A stretch of DNA of 64,000 bases from Pirellulaceae bacterium (GCA_029243025.1 JAQWSU010000036.1:1-64000), one strand, 5' to 3'. Positions 17,238 to 26,524 are shown, counted from the first letter of the stretch. Numbers and translations are program-made. Notes: generated from the sequence alone by a model not told the origin.

Positions 17238-19025
17238 ATGGCCAATCCGAATGTGCCTCGAAAACGCCGTGTCGAATCGTTAGAAGAAAAGGTGCAGATG
17301 CTCCGTCGTGCCTATGCTTCGAATCGTTTCGATTTGGTCGAATCGCTTGCGGACTCGATTAAGGATTCGATTCAATTCGATCGGCAGAGTGCAGTCTCTT
17401 CTGTCGAGACAAAACCTTGGGTGCGGAAATCCATGCCGACGAGCGCGCTGACGAAACCCTGGGCCGAGTGGGCCGAAGGATGGATGCGCTGCAAGCCGAT
17501 CAGGTTGTTTGAAACGGTGGGGATCGAACGTCCACGCGAACCTGTCGAGTTGTTTCTCGGCTTCGACGATGATGAAATCACCGATCCACATCGTGAAATT
17601 CGAATTGCTCGTGTTGAACAAAACTCGACGCTAAGCGAAGTGCCGTCTCAAATATTGGAGGACGTTCGACTGTCAGATGGGGGACGCGGCTGCAAATTGG
17701 CCTTTCTCGCGAACGTCGACTGTCACAGTGAAGCGACTTACTTGATTTTTTACGGAAATCCATATGCTGAACTCCCTAACTACGTAACCGATTTGGAGAC
17801 TCGGGGCGAACAGTGGAAGCTGGATATCGAAAACGAGTTTTTCGTTGCTCAAATGTCGAGTCAGATGGGGCAACTCGAACGACTTATTTCAAAACGTCAA
17901 CACGGACTGGAACTCTACGCTGGCGGAAAAGGGCATGGGGAGCCACCCACGATCGACTGGGCTCACGATTATGTCGAGGAGGGTGGTTATCAAAAACTGC
18001 GAATGAAGAATTGGTCTGAGTGCCGTAACTTTCACGTCATTCGAGGACCCGTGTGTACACAAATTCGCCGCTGGGGTTTTCCTTGGAGCCCAATCCATCC
18101 GCTGATCAGCCCGGCTCGATTCCACATGGATGTGACCTATTCGTTTTGGTCTGGATTGCCGACGTTTTTCAAAGAATCGAGTATGGAAGCGTTGGTTGAC
18201 TTTCGCATTGAAGCGATGCGAGATGATGAATGGGTTTTCTCAGGGTACTCGTATACGAAGTCGCTTTGGATCGACGCAGCTGGGAAATTGCATGAAGGGC
18301 CTGTCCCGAGTGAGCATCAAAGAAATCTTTGGGGTGTCGGTTTCGCTAACGAAACAAGCCGCGATGCATTCATCGCTTTGTGGTTAGAGCACCAAGTGGA
18401 AGGGCGGGAGCAGATCAGTCATGGAGGGACTCCCACACTTCAATACGACGGACACGGACAGCTCTGGTCACGGTATCCAGCCGAAAAGACAGATCTGTCG
18501 GCTGGCACAACGTTTACACAGCGAAATGCATACACGCTGTTCTCATGGGAAGACAATGCCCATCGCCAAGTGGAACAAGAACGTCATCGCTGGATGAATC
18601 CTCTCCAAGTCAGTACCGACATGTTCCAGCCTGTTCAACGAGCAGCGAGCCACGGGCGGCTTGCCCGCGATGGCGAAACATCAGCGACCGCTGGCCCGAA
18701 AGATCGAATTTGGAAAGCGTTAAAAGAAGTTAAAGACGATCAGCTCTACGGCGTTGATGGCAACATCGTCGATCTCGGCTACGTCTACGATGTTCGATTT
18801 CGAGCAGGAGTTGCTTCCGTTATCGTGACGATGCCCCACCGTGGAAGACCCGTTCATGACTTCCTGGTCACTCAAGGTGGAGGACGCGTCACGGAAGGAA
18901 TACAAGAGCGATTGATGCGCGTGCCAGGCGTGAAGTCTGTTGCCGTATCACTTGAGTGGAACCCAGCATGGTCGGTCGCCAGGCTGACCGCCGACGGACG
19001 CAAAGCGGTTGGTTGGAATGAGTAG
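17238..19025 (+). CDS. Unknown large domain fused to DUF59 (MIP18-like)
   Basis: A 595-residue protein without a signal peptide. The ATG follows GAACGAGCACTGCC. Residues 1-60 are charged and probably helical. The middle, about 80-470, is beta-rich with many W and F residues (W-S-G-L-P-T-F-F-K-E-S, E-N-E-F-F-V-A) and recalls sugar-acting beta-sandwich proteins; I cannot name a family. The last 105 residues match DUF59/MIP18: I-W-K-A-L-K-E-V-K-D-D-Q-L-Y, then I-V-D-L-G-Y-V-Y-D-V, V-T-M-P-H-R-G-R and G-V-K-S-V-A-V-S-L-E-W-N-P-A-W-S-V. DUF59 proteins work in Fe-S cluster assembly or phenylacetate hydroxylase complexes and usually stand alone at about 100 residues. The conserved DUF59 cysteine expected after the T-M-P (often P-x-C) is replaced by H-R-G-R-P. 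It is third in the run starting with DUF1501. Confidence 0.75.
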   Translation: MANPNVPRKRRVESLEEKVQMLRRAYASNRFDLVESLADSIKDSIQFDRQSAVSSVETKPWVRKSMPTSALTKPWAEWAEGWMRCKPIRLFETVGIERPREPVELFLGFDDDEITDPHREIRIARVEQNSTLSEVPSQILEDVRLSDGGRGCKLAFLANVDCHSEATYLIFYGNPYAELPNYVTDLETRGEQWKLDIENEFFVAQMSSQMGQLERLISKRQHGLELYAGGKGHGEPPTIDWAHDYVEEGGYQKLRMKNWSECRNFHVIRGPVCTQIRRWGFPWSPIHPLISPARFHMDVTYSFWSGLPTFFKESSMEALVDFRIEAMRDDEWVFSGYSYTKSLWIDAAGKLHEGPVPSEHQRNLWGVGFANETSRDAFIALWLEHQVEGREQISHGGTPTLQYDGHGQLWSRYPAEKTDLSAGTTFTQRNAYTLFSWEDNAHRQVEQERHRWMNPLQVSTDMFQPVQRAASHGRLARDGETSATAGPKDRIWKALKEVKDDQLYGVDGNIVDLGYVYDVRFRAGVASVIVTMPHRGRPVHDFLVTQGGGRVTEGIQERLMRVPGVKSVAVSLEWNPAWSVARLTADGRKAVGWNE

Positions 19026-19466
19026 TTCTGCAAGCTTCTGTCGTATCCGCCAATCGGGATTTTCGCAATGCTGCGAGTGATTGTTCGATGATGCAACCCT
19101 TGCTCTCTGAAATGAAAATTTCAGCGATCTGCTTGCGATGAATTCAAAATCGAGAACCGTGGAGTCAGGGCGGTTCGTAGTCTCCTCGACGATGAAACGC
19201 ATGCGGCACTCCAGCAGAAGGGACTGCCGGCCGAATTCTCGTATCAGCCGCGACGCTTCAGCCTGATAGGAATGGCTACGATCCTTGCTCGTCGATTCAA
19301 GAATCAAACAACCGGCCTGACTCTTCTGTTCGTTTTCTGGCGTTCGGCCACGGGCATTTGGTGAGAGATTTGCGTTGGACTGGACGAGTCATCAAAATGG
19401 AGCGTCTCGTCGCTCGGACGGACCAAGGCCACGGTTTGCGTTGTTTTGTGGAAAGAAGTATCAAAC
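19026..19466. other. Intergenic region with one peptide-repeat copy
   Basis: No gene supported. At 19074-19136 the minus strand encodes F-I-S-E-S-K-G-C-I-I-E-Q-S-L-A-A-L-R, similar to peptides encoded by two repeats at 27695-27750 and 33019-33074, and is probably a decayed copy of the same unit. The rest shows nothing identifiable. Confidence 0.5.
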
Positions 19467-20657
19467 ATGAGAATCATCTGGTCGCTGTTGGCGATGTTGT
19501 TGCTGACGATTAACGCCACTGCGGAACCCTGGGAACGGCACACCATCGATCGATCGTCGATAGGTGCGGATGGCGTGCGTCTCATGGATGTCAACGGTGA
19601 TGGCTTGTTTGACGTGGCCACCGGTTGGGAGGAAGGCGGCGTGGTGCGTGCCTATCTCAACCCCGGTCCGAAAGAGTCCAAAGCTGAATGGCCGTCGGTA
19701 ACCGTTGGCAGGGTGAAGAACGCCGAGGACGCTGTTTTTTTCGATGTCGACAATGACGGAGCGATCGACATTGTCAGCTGTTGCGAGGGCAAAACCAAAA
19801 CGATTTTTGTGCACTGGGCCCCGAAGGACAAAACCAACTATCTGGACGAGTCGGCCTGGAAGACGGAAGCCTTTCCGGTGACCGCGAACAAAGCATCGTG
19901 GATGTTTGCTATGCCAATGCAGATGGACGGCAAGGGGGGCGTGGATTTGGTCGTCGCCTCCAAGGGGAAAGTGGGTAGCGGTGTTGTTGGCTGGCTTGAG
20001 GCGCCGAAGAATCTGCGGGATTCGAAGGCCTGGAAGTTTCATCACTTGGCTCAGGCCAGCTGGATCATGAGTTTGCGCAAGACGGATATGGACGGAGACG
20101 GGGATCTGGATATCCTGGCGTCGGACCGCAAGGGCGAGAACTCGCGCGTCTTCTGGTTGGAGAACCCGAACGCTGTCGACAAGTGGAAGGAGCATGTGAT
20201 CGGTGCGGTAGGCGAGCAGGTAATGTTTCTTGACATTGCCGATCTCAACGGCGACGGGCGTCGCGAGATTGTGGTGCCGGTACCGAAGCGGGATTTTATT
20301 ATTCTGTCACCGCCCAAGGATCTTAGGGAGAAATGGCAGGAGCGTCGAATCAGCTTCCCTACGAGATACGGCACCTCCAAGGCGGCTCGCATCGTGGATG
20401 TGGATGGCGATGGGAAGATGGATATCGTTGGCACTTGCGAGCATGCCGACAACGAACTCTCGGGCGTGTTCTGGTTAAGTCATTCCCAATCCTCAACGGA
20501 CAAGCAGTGGACGGACCATGACATTGGTGGACCGCTCGGGATAAAATACGACCGGATCGAAATGATTGACGTCGACGGTGACGGCGACCTTGATCTGATG
20601 AGTTGCGAGGAACGCGATCAATTAGGCGTCTTCTGGTACGAGAACCCAACGAAATGA
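19467..20657 (+). CDS. Secreted VCBS/FG-GAP repeat protein
   Basis: A 396-residue protein beginning at ATG 19467, with AGAAG 9 bases upstream, and a clear signal peptide (M-R-I-I-W-S-L-L-A-M-L-L-L to T-A). It has at least six calcium-loop repeats of VCBS/FG-GAP type: D-V-N-G-D-G-L-F-D, D-V-D-N-D-G-A-I-D, D-M-D-G-D-G-D-L-D, D-L-N-G-D-G-R-R-E, D-V-D-G-D-G-K-M-D and D-V-D-G-D-G-D-L-D. These usually fold as a beta-propeller and bind ligands or surfaces. A paralogue of similar length stands at 50556-51776. The stop overlaps the start of the sulfatase (ATGA), so the two are translationally coupled; they probably work on the same extracellular polysaccharide. Confidence 0.88.
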   Translation: MRIIWSLLAMLLLTINATAEPWERHTIDRSSIGADGVRLMDVNGDGLFDVATGWEEGGVVRAYLNPGPKESKAEWPSVTVGRVKNAEDAVFFDVDNDGAIDIVSCCEGKTKTIFVHWAPKDKTNYLDESAWKTEAFPVTANKASWMFAMPMQMDGKGGVDLVVASKGKVGSGVVGWLEAPKNLRDSKAWKFHHLAQASWIMSLRKTDMDGDGDLDILASDRKGENSRVFWLENPNAVDKWKEHVIGAVGEQVMFLDIADLNGDGRREIVVPVPKRDFIILSPPKDLREKWQERRISFPTRYGTSKAARIVDVDGDGKMDIVGTCEHADNELSGVFWLSHSQSSTDKQWTDHDIGGPLGIKYDRIEMIDVDGDGDLDLMSCEERDQLGVFWYENPTK

Positions 20658-21934
20658 ATTTAATGCGTTTCAACACTTTCGCACTTTTGATTTTGAAATT
20701 TTTACTTTGCTTTGGAGCGGCAGGCGATGCATTGGCCGTCGATCGTAAGCCTGCCTCGCCACGGCGGGCGAACATCGTGCTGATCATGGCAGATGATCTG
20801 GGCTACGAATGCCTGGGCAGCTATGGCGGCACTTCCTACAGGACCCCGAACCTTGACGCGCTGGCCGTGTCGGGGATGCGATTCACCAACTGTTTCTCCA
20901 CTCCGAAATGCAGTCCCTCGCGGGTGACGCTCATGACCGGGCGTTACACACTGCGTACGACCACGACCTGGGGCCTGCTACCTAGGAACGAAATCACCTT
21001 TGGCCGTGTGTTGCACGAGGCAGGCTACGCCACGGCGCTGGCGGGCAAGTGGCAAATGATCTTGCAAAAGACGGATCCCGGGCATGTGCGCCGCTTCGGT
21101 TTTCAGGAGAGCGCGGTCTGGGCCTGGCACGAGGGACCGCGCTACTACGAACCGATGCTCTATCACAACGACACGATCATGCAGAATACAAAGGATAAGT
21201 ACGGGCCGGATTTGTACTGCGATTTTCTCATCGATTTCATCGAAACCAACCAGGAACAGCCCTTCTTGGCCTACTACCCTATGGCCTTGACCCACTGGCC
21301 CAAGAAAGATGAGCCGGCCGGCCCCAACGGGAAGCATCTGAACTTCAAGGGAATGGTGGAAGAGATGGATCGGCAAGTCGGCAAGCTGACGGCAGTCCTC
21401 GACCGCTTGGGGCTGCGTGAGAACACCCTGATTCTTTTTACGGGTGACAACGGGACGCCGACGAATGTGACCTCCATTGTGAATGGCAAGAAGCTGAAAG
21501 GCGGCAAAGGCAAGTTGACGGATGCCGGCACCCGTGTGCCGTTGCTCGCGAGCTGGCCGGGCACGATTAAGGCTGGGTCGCTGAACACGGATCTGGTTGA
21601 CTTCACGGATTTCATGCCGACTCTGGCGGAACTAGCAGGGACGGCGGTGCCTCAAGACAGAGTGATCGACGGGCAGAGTTTCGTGGCGGCCTTGAAAGGG
21701 AAGAATCTGACGCCGCGTCAGTGGGTCTACACCTGGTGGAGCGGCAAGGAATGGCTGCGCGACAACGACTGGAAGCTCTACGCCGACGGCCGTCTCTTTC
21801 ACATGAAAGAGGATTCGGATGAGGCGGGTCCGATTAACGTGAATGGCGATGACGTAGCCGCGAATGCGGCACGCGAAAAATTGGCGAGGCTAATGGCCGA
21901 TCTGAAAAAAAGTGCTGTCGACGAGCGGCAATAA
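20654..21934 (+). CDS. Type I sulfatase (CSPSR)
   Basis: A 426-residue secreted sulfatase. The ATG at 20654 overlaps the TGA of the VCBS gene and starts a signal peptide. Metal-site residues appear in N-I-V-L-I-M-A-D-D-L-G-Y near 40. The formylglycine motif is C-S-P-S-R at about 86-90, so maturation needs an FGE-type enzyme elsewhere. Other family features are G-K-W-Q-M (near 135), T-H-W-P and L-F-T-G-D-N-G. Sulfatases of this class remove sulfate esters from polysaccharides; the precise substrate is not readable. It lacks the long C-terminal extension of some homologues but is within the normal range. Confidence 0.92.
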   Translation: MNLMRFNTFALLILKFLLCFGAAGDALAVDRKPASPRRANIVLIMADDLGYECLGSYGGTSYRTPNLDALAVSGMRFTNCFSTPKCSPSRVTLMTGRYTLRTTTTWGLLPRNEITFGRVLHEAGYATALAGKWQMILQKTDPGHVRRFGFQESAVWAWHEGPRYYEPMLYHNDTIMQNTKDKYGPDLYCDFLIDFIETNQEQPFLAYYPMALTHWPKKDEPAGPNGKHLNFKGMVEEMDRQVGKLTAVLDRLGLRENTLILFTGDNGTPTNVTSIVNGKKLKGGKGKLTDAGTRVPLLASWPGTIKAGSLNTDLVDFTDFMPTLAELAGTAVPQDRVIDGQSFVAALKGKNLTPRQWVYTWWSGKEWLRDNDWKLYADGRLFHMKEDSDEAGPINVNGDDVAANAAREKLARLMADLKKSAVDERQ

Positions 21935-22021
21935 GCTGTTGATGCCAAGCCTGATGGCGCGCAGCGAATGGTGCTGACTAAGAACGGCTCTGCGAGCGTT
22001 GTTGCCGACGTGTATCAGTGA

Positions 22022-22580
22022 TGATCAAAAGCTGGCCAGGAAGGTATCGATATCGACGTAGGCCAGCTCCTGCGATGGATCGGCTTGGTCTGGTGATCCA
22101 ATCGAGCAATTCGAGTGGGCGCCATCCAACTCGAGGATCTAGCCTTTCACCTCAGGTGGTGCCTTCTTTGTTGACCACTGCCACAATCTACAGCACTTCA
22201 AGATATCTTCGATCACGTCTGCCTGAGGCGGTTCGATGAACGACACTACTTTCATCTCGCCGCCACATTCGTGGCACGACATCGTCCCGACCGAGCAGCC
22301 GTTGTGCCTTGGCCCTGAGACACCGCCAAGCACAAGAGGCAAGTTCGCCCACCAGCTGACGATCGAAGCGCGTGTGCAGCCGAAGACGCTTGGGAATGGT
22401 CAAAACGACTTGCCGATGTGCGACGGGCGAACAGACCTCTTCGGCAACATGAATCGCGGTCAGCAACGTCCGCTTCTGGTGGCACGATGGGCATGCGCAT
22501 CGCGGCTTGCAGGAGAAGGCGACCTCTGTACGTTCTGTGACGTGTATGCCGCGATGAAATTCGTCCAAATCAACGATGTG
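22022..22580 (-). pseudogene. IS91-like transposase remnant
   Basis: Pieces of a Y2-type (IS91-family) transposase are present in more than one frame. The zinc-finger part has C-K-P-R-C-A-C-P-S-C-H-Q-K-R (about 22440-22520), followed by V-V-L-T-I-P-K-R-L-R-L-H-T-R-F-D-R. In another frame the typical end C-H-E-C-G-G-E-M-K-V-V-S-F-I, then P-P-Q-A-D-V-I-E, lies at 22139-22342. The last piece is Q-E-L-A-Y-V-D-I-D-T-F at 22022-22060. The catalytic tyrosine region is deleted, so it is inactive. It borders the AT-richer TauD/sulfotransferase segment and may mark how that segment arrived. Confidence 0.8.
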
Positions 22581-22634
22581 CGATTAGTTGTGAATCCGCA
22601 ACATCGATTATCTAATCAGGTAAAACCCGAATGC

Positions 22635-23807
22635 TCAGCCAATCTCTGACTGGTCAAAATATCGGCCAATGTAAATCTTGATTTTTCTCGTCGAATCCAC
22701 GTTTAGCCTCGCGTGCCCGACTTTCACATTATCGATCAGGATCATGTCATCCGATCTCCACCGAAAAATCGATACATTCTTAAAGTATGCATTCGTCAAA
22801 ATATCCTTCTCCCGCTTCGACAGACTTGCCCCGACGAGGCGAGCAACCCATAGACAGTCGCGGGCATCGATGCGATTGATCTTCATCTTAATATTTCGAT
22901 GCAAATCTCGAAGAGATAGGTTCAAATAATGTAGCCATCCCATCCTCGGTCGAATGTAATTTTTGATCATAAAGTTTCGGTTATTGTTCGAAGGATACAA
23001 GATTCCCCTGAAGCAACGCTCACCTGTCTTCGGATGCGTTGAGATCAACTTGACATGTACGCCTACAAATAAGGATCCGCTCGCTTCCCATTTGAATTCG
23101 ACATCGTCACGGTTCAGAATCGCTTCCACAATCGATCGATCTTCTGTGCCAAACGCTCTCTGCCAGGTGTTTTTCTTTTGCCATCCCGAATTATTTGAAC
23201 TGATCGACGATGGGCCTGAAGAAAACCTGAATTCCATCAAAATCTTCTTGTCTTTTAGTTTATTTAACAATTCATCCGGAATGTCCCGTAGGATTTCAAC
23301 ACAGTTGAACAGTGGTGTCTCTCCATACCTGCAGTTCGTCTCCTCACAGAAGAAAGAAATGTATTTGGGTTGTTTGAACCAATAGAATGCTTCCGTGTGC
23401 GGAATGATTACGGACGAATTGGACGAAAAAGTGACATCCATAACGCCCTTTACAGCCCCTAAATTATCTCGCATCACTTCCCCGTAATATTCATGATTAT
23501 CACAGGGAGATATGTCGAGCATTTCTAGAATGCGGACAAAATTCTCATGACTTTTGATATTGCAATTTCTAAATAGAAGAGCGCCACTCTCGTGTAGTGA
23601 GGTAAGTAACTCAATTTTTCGATCAGCGATTTCTTTCGCTGTGTTTTCGAATGATTGATTGTCTTCGGGGCACATCACGACTGGAAACTTTTTCACTTCA
23701 GAGACACATTCACTCTTCGTTAAGAATCTGTTCTTTAACATCTTCATAATCCAGTTAAAAGCTGATTCGGGCATGCTTCGAAAAAGTTCGAGAAGTTGCT
23801 CCACCAT
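22635..23807 (-). CDS. TauD/TfdA-like Fe(II)/2-oxoglutarate oxygenase
   Basis: A 390-residue protein; the ATG at 23807 is chosen over a TTG 12 bases upstream, but no clear ribosome site was found, so the start is uncertain. The Fe-binding facial triad appears as H-T-E (in I-I-P-H-T-E-A-F-Y-W, about residue 140) and a late histidine in L-I-D-N-V-K-V-G-H-A-R (about 365). The H-x-E form and the segment F-F-C-E-E-T-N-C-R-Y-G-E-T-P-L resemble oxygenases of natural-product pathways rather than taurine dioxygenase itself. The usual 2-oxoglutarate arginine could be the R after G-H-A. Substrate unknown. It is richer in A+T and in Asn/Lys than its neighbours, which suggests transfer. Beyond the duplicated sulfatase fragment lies a sulfotransferase on the same strand. 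Confidence 0.82.
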   Translation of the reverse strand: MVEQLLELFRSMPESAFNWIMKMLKNRFLTKSECVSEVKKFPVVMCPEDNQSFENTAKEIADRKIELLTSLHESGALLFRNCNIKSHENFVRILEMLDISPCDNHEYYGEVMRDNLGAVKGVMDVTFSSNSSVIIPHTEAFYWFKQPKYISFFCEETNCRYGETPLFNCVEILRDIPDELLNKLKDKKILMEFRFSSGPSSISSNNSGWQKKNTWQRAFGTEDRSIVEAILNRDDVEFKWEASGSLFVGVHVKLISTHPKTGERCFRGILYPSNNNRNFMIKNYIRPRMGWLHYLNLSLRDLHRNIKMKINRIDARDCLWVARLVGASLSKREKDILTNAYFKNVSIFRWRSDDMILIDNVKVGHARLNVDSTRKIKIYIGRYFDQSEIG

Positions 23808-23996
23808 TGGGGCTGGCAACGAAATATTGGTTCGGACGAATCCTTTTTTTGTTGATTTCTTCTGGGAAAAGTTTCGTTCATGGTCATGCTTTCCGAGGAA
23901 GCCACTCCACCAGCTGCCGTGGATCTTAACCCATTAATCGCATTTTCGCGACGATGCGTCTCCGGCAGAAATGGCTCCCGTCCCCGTTGTCGCGAA

Positions 23997-24641
23997 CGGG
24001 TCTCGGCCAGCGGGCTGTGGTTCGACTGGGAGACGATATCATGATAATAAGTGTTTTGATTTTGTTCGATTAGGTCTGACATCGGAAATCAAATCTTCAT
24101 TCCGTCTTTTATCGATCGGACAGATGAAAGAATGACGGGAGGCGATCCGAGTGGAGCAGGGTAGATTGCTCGACGACAGACGCCGTGTACCGATTCAAAT
24201 ATCGTAACTTCAAAATGTGGGCTGTTAGCTGAATTCCTCACGGCAGCGCGAACCCTTCAAAAGTGATATGTATATGACGACAAAACTAGTCATGATCTTT
24301 TGCGGATTACTTGGGGCTACGCTGTCAGTCTCGGCAGCCGAGCGTCCGAACATTTTGTTTGTCATCACCGAACAGAATTACGCGGATGTGATGAGCTGTG
24401 TGATGGGTGATCGCTATGTCAAAACGCCGCACCTGGATGCATTGGCAAAACGAGGGATGCGTTTTGATTGTGCCTACGTGTCGAACCCAATTTGTGTGCC
24501 CTCGCGAAACTCAATCTTCAGCGGTTACTACCCATTTGAAACCGGCCTGCAATCCAACGCTAAAAAACCGTTGCCAGCGCAGATGGTTTGCATGGGAAAA
24601 CATTTCAAGGATGCTGGATATGACACGGGCTATTTTGGTAA
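23997..24641. repeat. Direct duplication, copy 1
   Basis: This ~645-base stretch is a direct repeat of 25862-26524. The sulfatase-coding part (24268-24641) differs at only about ten positions by eye; the upstream part differs more. Both begin at the sequence CGGGTCTCGG. Copy 1 breaks off inside the sulfatase coding region, just before the 3' end of the sulfotransferase gene. Confidence 0.95.
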
Positions 24642-24705
24642 TCTGAGCAATTCTTGTGTTATTTCAAGAATTCTTGAAATCGTGTTCCTTCGAGCCGTTT
24701 ACTAA
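24268..24705 (+). pseudogene. 5' fragment of sulfatase (duplicate)
   Basis: The first ~124 codons are almost identical to the intact sulfatase at 26151-27554, including the signal peptide and the C-V-P-S-R formylglycine motif. After the codons for Y-F-G the sequence departs and runs 21 codons into the sulfotransferase gene on the opposite strand before stopping. About 70 percent of the enzyme is missing, including the rest of the metal site, so it cannot be active. If transcribed it would make antisense RNA to the end of the sulfotransferase gene. Confidence 0.93.
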
Positions 24706-25456
24706 ACTCGCTGAAATTCTTTACGACATCAGAGATATTTTTTGTCCGAACTTTTTTCCGGCTCGAACTCAAATTTGTCGCACTGATACCGAGAAACGGA
24801 AACACGTTACGCATGCATTCATCAATATTTCCTGCAAGGTCTTCATAGTAGATTACTTCAGTCTCGCATTGAGTCGCATGGTGCTTTAGTGCCGCATTTT
24901 CATTTTCATAGAAGCCTAGCCTTTTCATAGAATTGTTCAAATTCAAAATCAACTGACCACTAGCATCCAATCTGGCAAACCTATAGCGATTAATGAGGCG
25001 ATAAACCTTTTCTTTTGCAGTCACACCATGTGGAGGCTCTCTTGTTGAAAAAAGCGCGTGAGAGATGAGCCGATCGACCAAATTGCGTCGCAGCAATAGA
25101 ATGACTTTCACATCCTGATGACGCAGGTACTCTACCACATCAGGGAATTGATTAATGTCATCAAGCATGAGTTTGAAGCCCAGCGCCGAGCTGTCATCAT
25201 AAGAGGCGTAGAACCAATCGAGATATTCAAATAGTACACGGTGTTTATTCCGCTTAAGTATTTTGCGTTTCCCTGGACGCTCCGCCAGGTAATAGCCCAA
25301 GGAAGATTCCTTGTGATACGTGATCAGCTTGCATTGACGGAGCTTTTGATGCAGCATTTCACCAGCACACGTGATCTGTTCGTGGCTATCTAGGAGCGAC
25401 ACCAACCATGTTGTTCCAGATCGCATTGTTGACATGACAACGAACTTTTGCGTCAT
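24659..25456 (-). CDS. Sulfotransferase family protein
   Basis: A 265-residue protein. The N-terminal PAPS-binding loop is seen as M-S-T-M-R-S-G-T-T-W-L at residues 8-18. A second PAPS-contact region is likely at L-L-L-R-R-N-L-V-D-R-L-I-S (about 105-117), as in bacterial Stf0/NodH-like sulfotransferases. It transfers sulfate from PAPS to a hydroxyl of a glycan, lipid or small molecule; the acceptor is not known. It has no signal peptide and so acts in the cytoplasm. The last codons fall in a perfect 20-bp palindrome (24661-24680) at the breakpoint of the sulfatase duplication. The gene is relatively A+T-rich. An enzyme adding sulfate among four that remove it suggests that sulfated products are both made and degraded, or that the gene came in with the TauD-like gene. 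Confidence 0.87.
   Translation of the reverse strand: MTQKFVVMSTMRSGTTWLVSLLDSHEQITCAGEMLHQKLRQCKLITYHKESSLGYYLAERPGKRKILKRNKHRVLFEYLDWFYASYDDSSALGFKLMLDDINQFPDVVEYLRHQDVKVILLLRRNLVDRLISHALFSTREPPHGVTAKEKVYRLINRYRFARLDASGQLILNLNNSMKRLGFYENENAALKHHATQCETEVIYYEDLAGNIDECMRNVFPFLGISATNLSSSRKKVRTKNISDVVKNFSEFSKRLEGTRFQEFLK
24661..24680. repeat. Perfect 20-bp palindrome at duplication breakpoint
   Basis: ATTTCAAGAATTCTTGAAAT is a perfect inverted repeat with no loop. It forms the last codons of the sulfotransferase gene and lies 20 bases after the end of duplication copy 1. It may be a recombination hot spot or chance. Confidence 0.9.
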
Positions 25457-25861
25457 TTTCTACCCCACAGCCTTGACTGACATAGTCGCAATATCAATTG
25501 CGAACTTCCTTAACTAAAATAAGTCGACTATAACTGTTGGCCGTCCCTTTCACTTATTTTTGTCTAACCTCGAGGAGTTGCTCTATTGGGACTTGACTCT
25601 TCATATCTTCCTTAGATCGGATAGCGCTGAAAGACTTGTCGAGTCAGCTGAACTGCTACTGACAGTAATTTGCTTTTCAATCCAGTCTACGAGAAAGAAG
25701 CACTAATTCAAGTGATGCAGTCGTGTAACGGGATCGATGGCTCCCTTTACACGACTGTATCCCCAGCTGTCTTTGTGATGTGGTGCGAAGCTCGGGCCTA
25801 TGTGAGCATGAAATGCAAGGCAATGAACGCAAGATGAGCCTCGTTCGCGCATCTTTGACAC
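25457..25861. other. Intergenic region with strong hairpin
   Basis: Upstream region of the sulfotransferase gene. No protein gene is supported. It contains the hairpin 25718-25757 and then enters duplication copy 2 at 25862. Confidence 0.6.
25718..25757. other. Long hairpin, 11-bp perfect stem
   Basis: CAGTCGTGTAA (25718-25728) pairs perfectly with TTACACGACTG (25747-25757). Inside, GGGA and TCCC extend the stem by four pairs after one mismatch. No T-run follows on either strand, so it is not a classic terminator. It may be an old insertion-element end or RNA structure. Confidence 0.7.
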
Positions 25862-26524
25862 CGGGTCTCGGCCAGCGCGGTATGGTTCGACTGGGAGACG
25901 ATATCACGATCATGAGTGCTTTGATTTTGTTCACTATAGGTCTGACGTCGGAAATGGTCTGACGTCGGAAGTCAAATTGTCATTCCGTCTTTTATCGATC
26001 GGACAGATGATGGAATGACGAGAGGCGATCCGAACAGAGCAGGGCAGATCGCTCGACGACAGGCGCCTTGAAACGATTCAAATATCGCAACTTCAAGATG
26101 TGGGCTGTTAGCTGAATTCCTCACGGCAGCGCGAACCCTTCAAAAGTGATATGTATATGCCGACAAAACTAGTCATGATCTTTTGCGGATTACTTGGGCC
26201 TACGCTGTCAGTCTCGGCAGCCGAGCGTCCGAATATTTTGTTTGTCATCACCGAACAGAATTACGCGGATGTGATGAGCTGTGTGATGGGTGATCGCTAT
26301 GTCAAAACGCCGCACCTGGATGCGTTAGCAAAACGAGGGATGCGTTTTGATTGTGCCTACGTGTCGAACCCAATTTGTGTGCCCTCGCGAAACTCAATCT
26401 TTAGCGGTTACTACCCGTTTGAAACCGGCCTGCAATCCAACGCTAAAAAACCGTTGCCAGCGCAGATGGTTTGCATGGGAAAACATTTTAAGGATGCTGG
26501 ATATGACACGGGCTATTTTGGTAA
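25862..26524. repeat. Direct duplication, copy 2
   Basis: Partner of 23997-24641. It contains about 290 bases upstream of the sulfatase plus the first 124 codons, and here continues into the complete gene. Confidence 0.95.

Noticed and set aside
19461-20195. 244-codon minus-strand frame
   Set aside because: Antisense shadow of the VCBS gene; the repeats are only meaningful on the plus strand.
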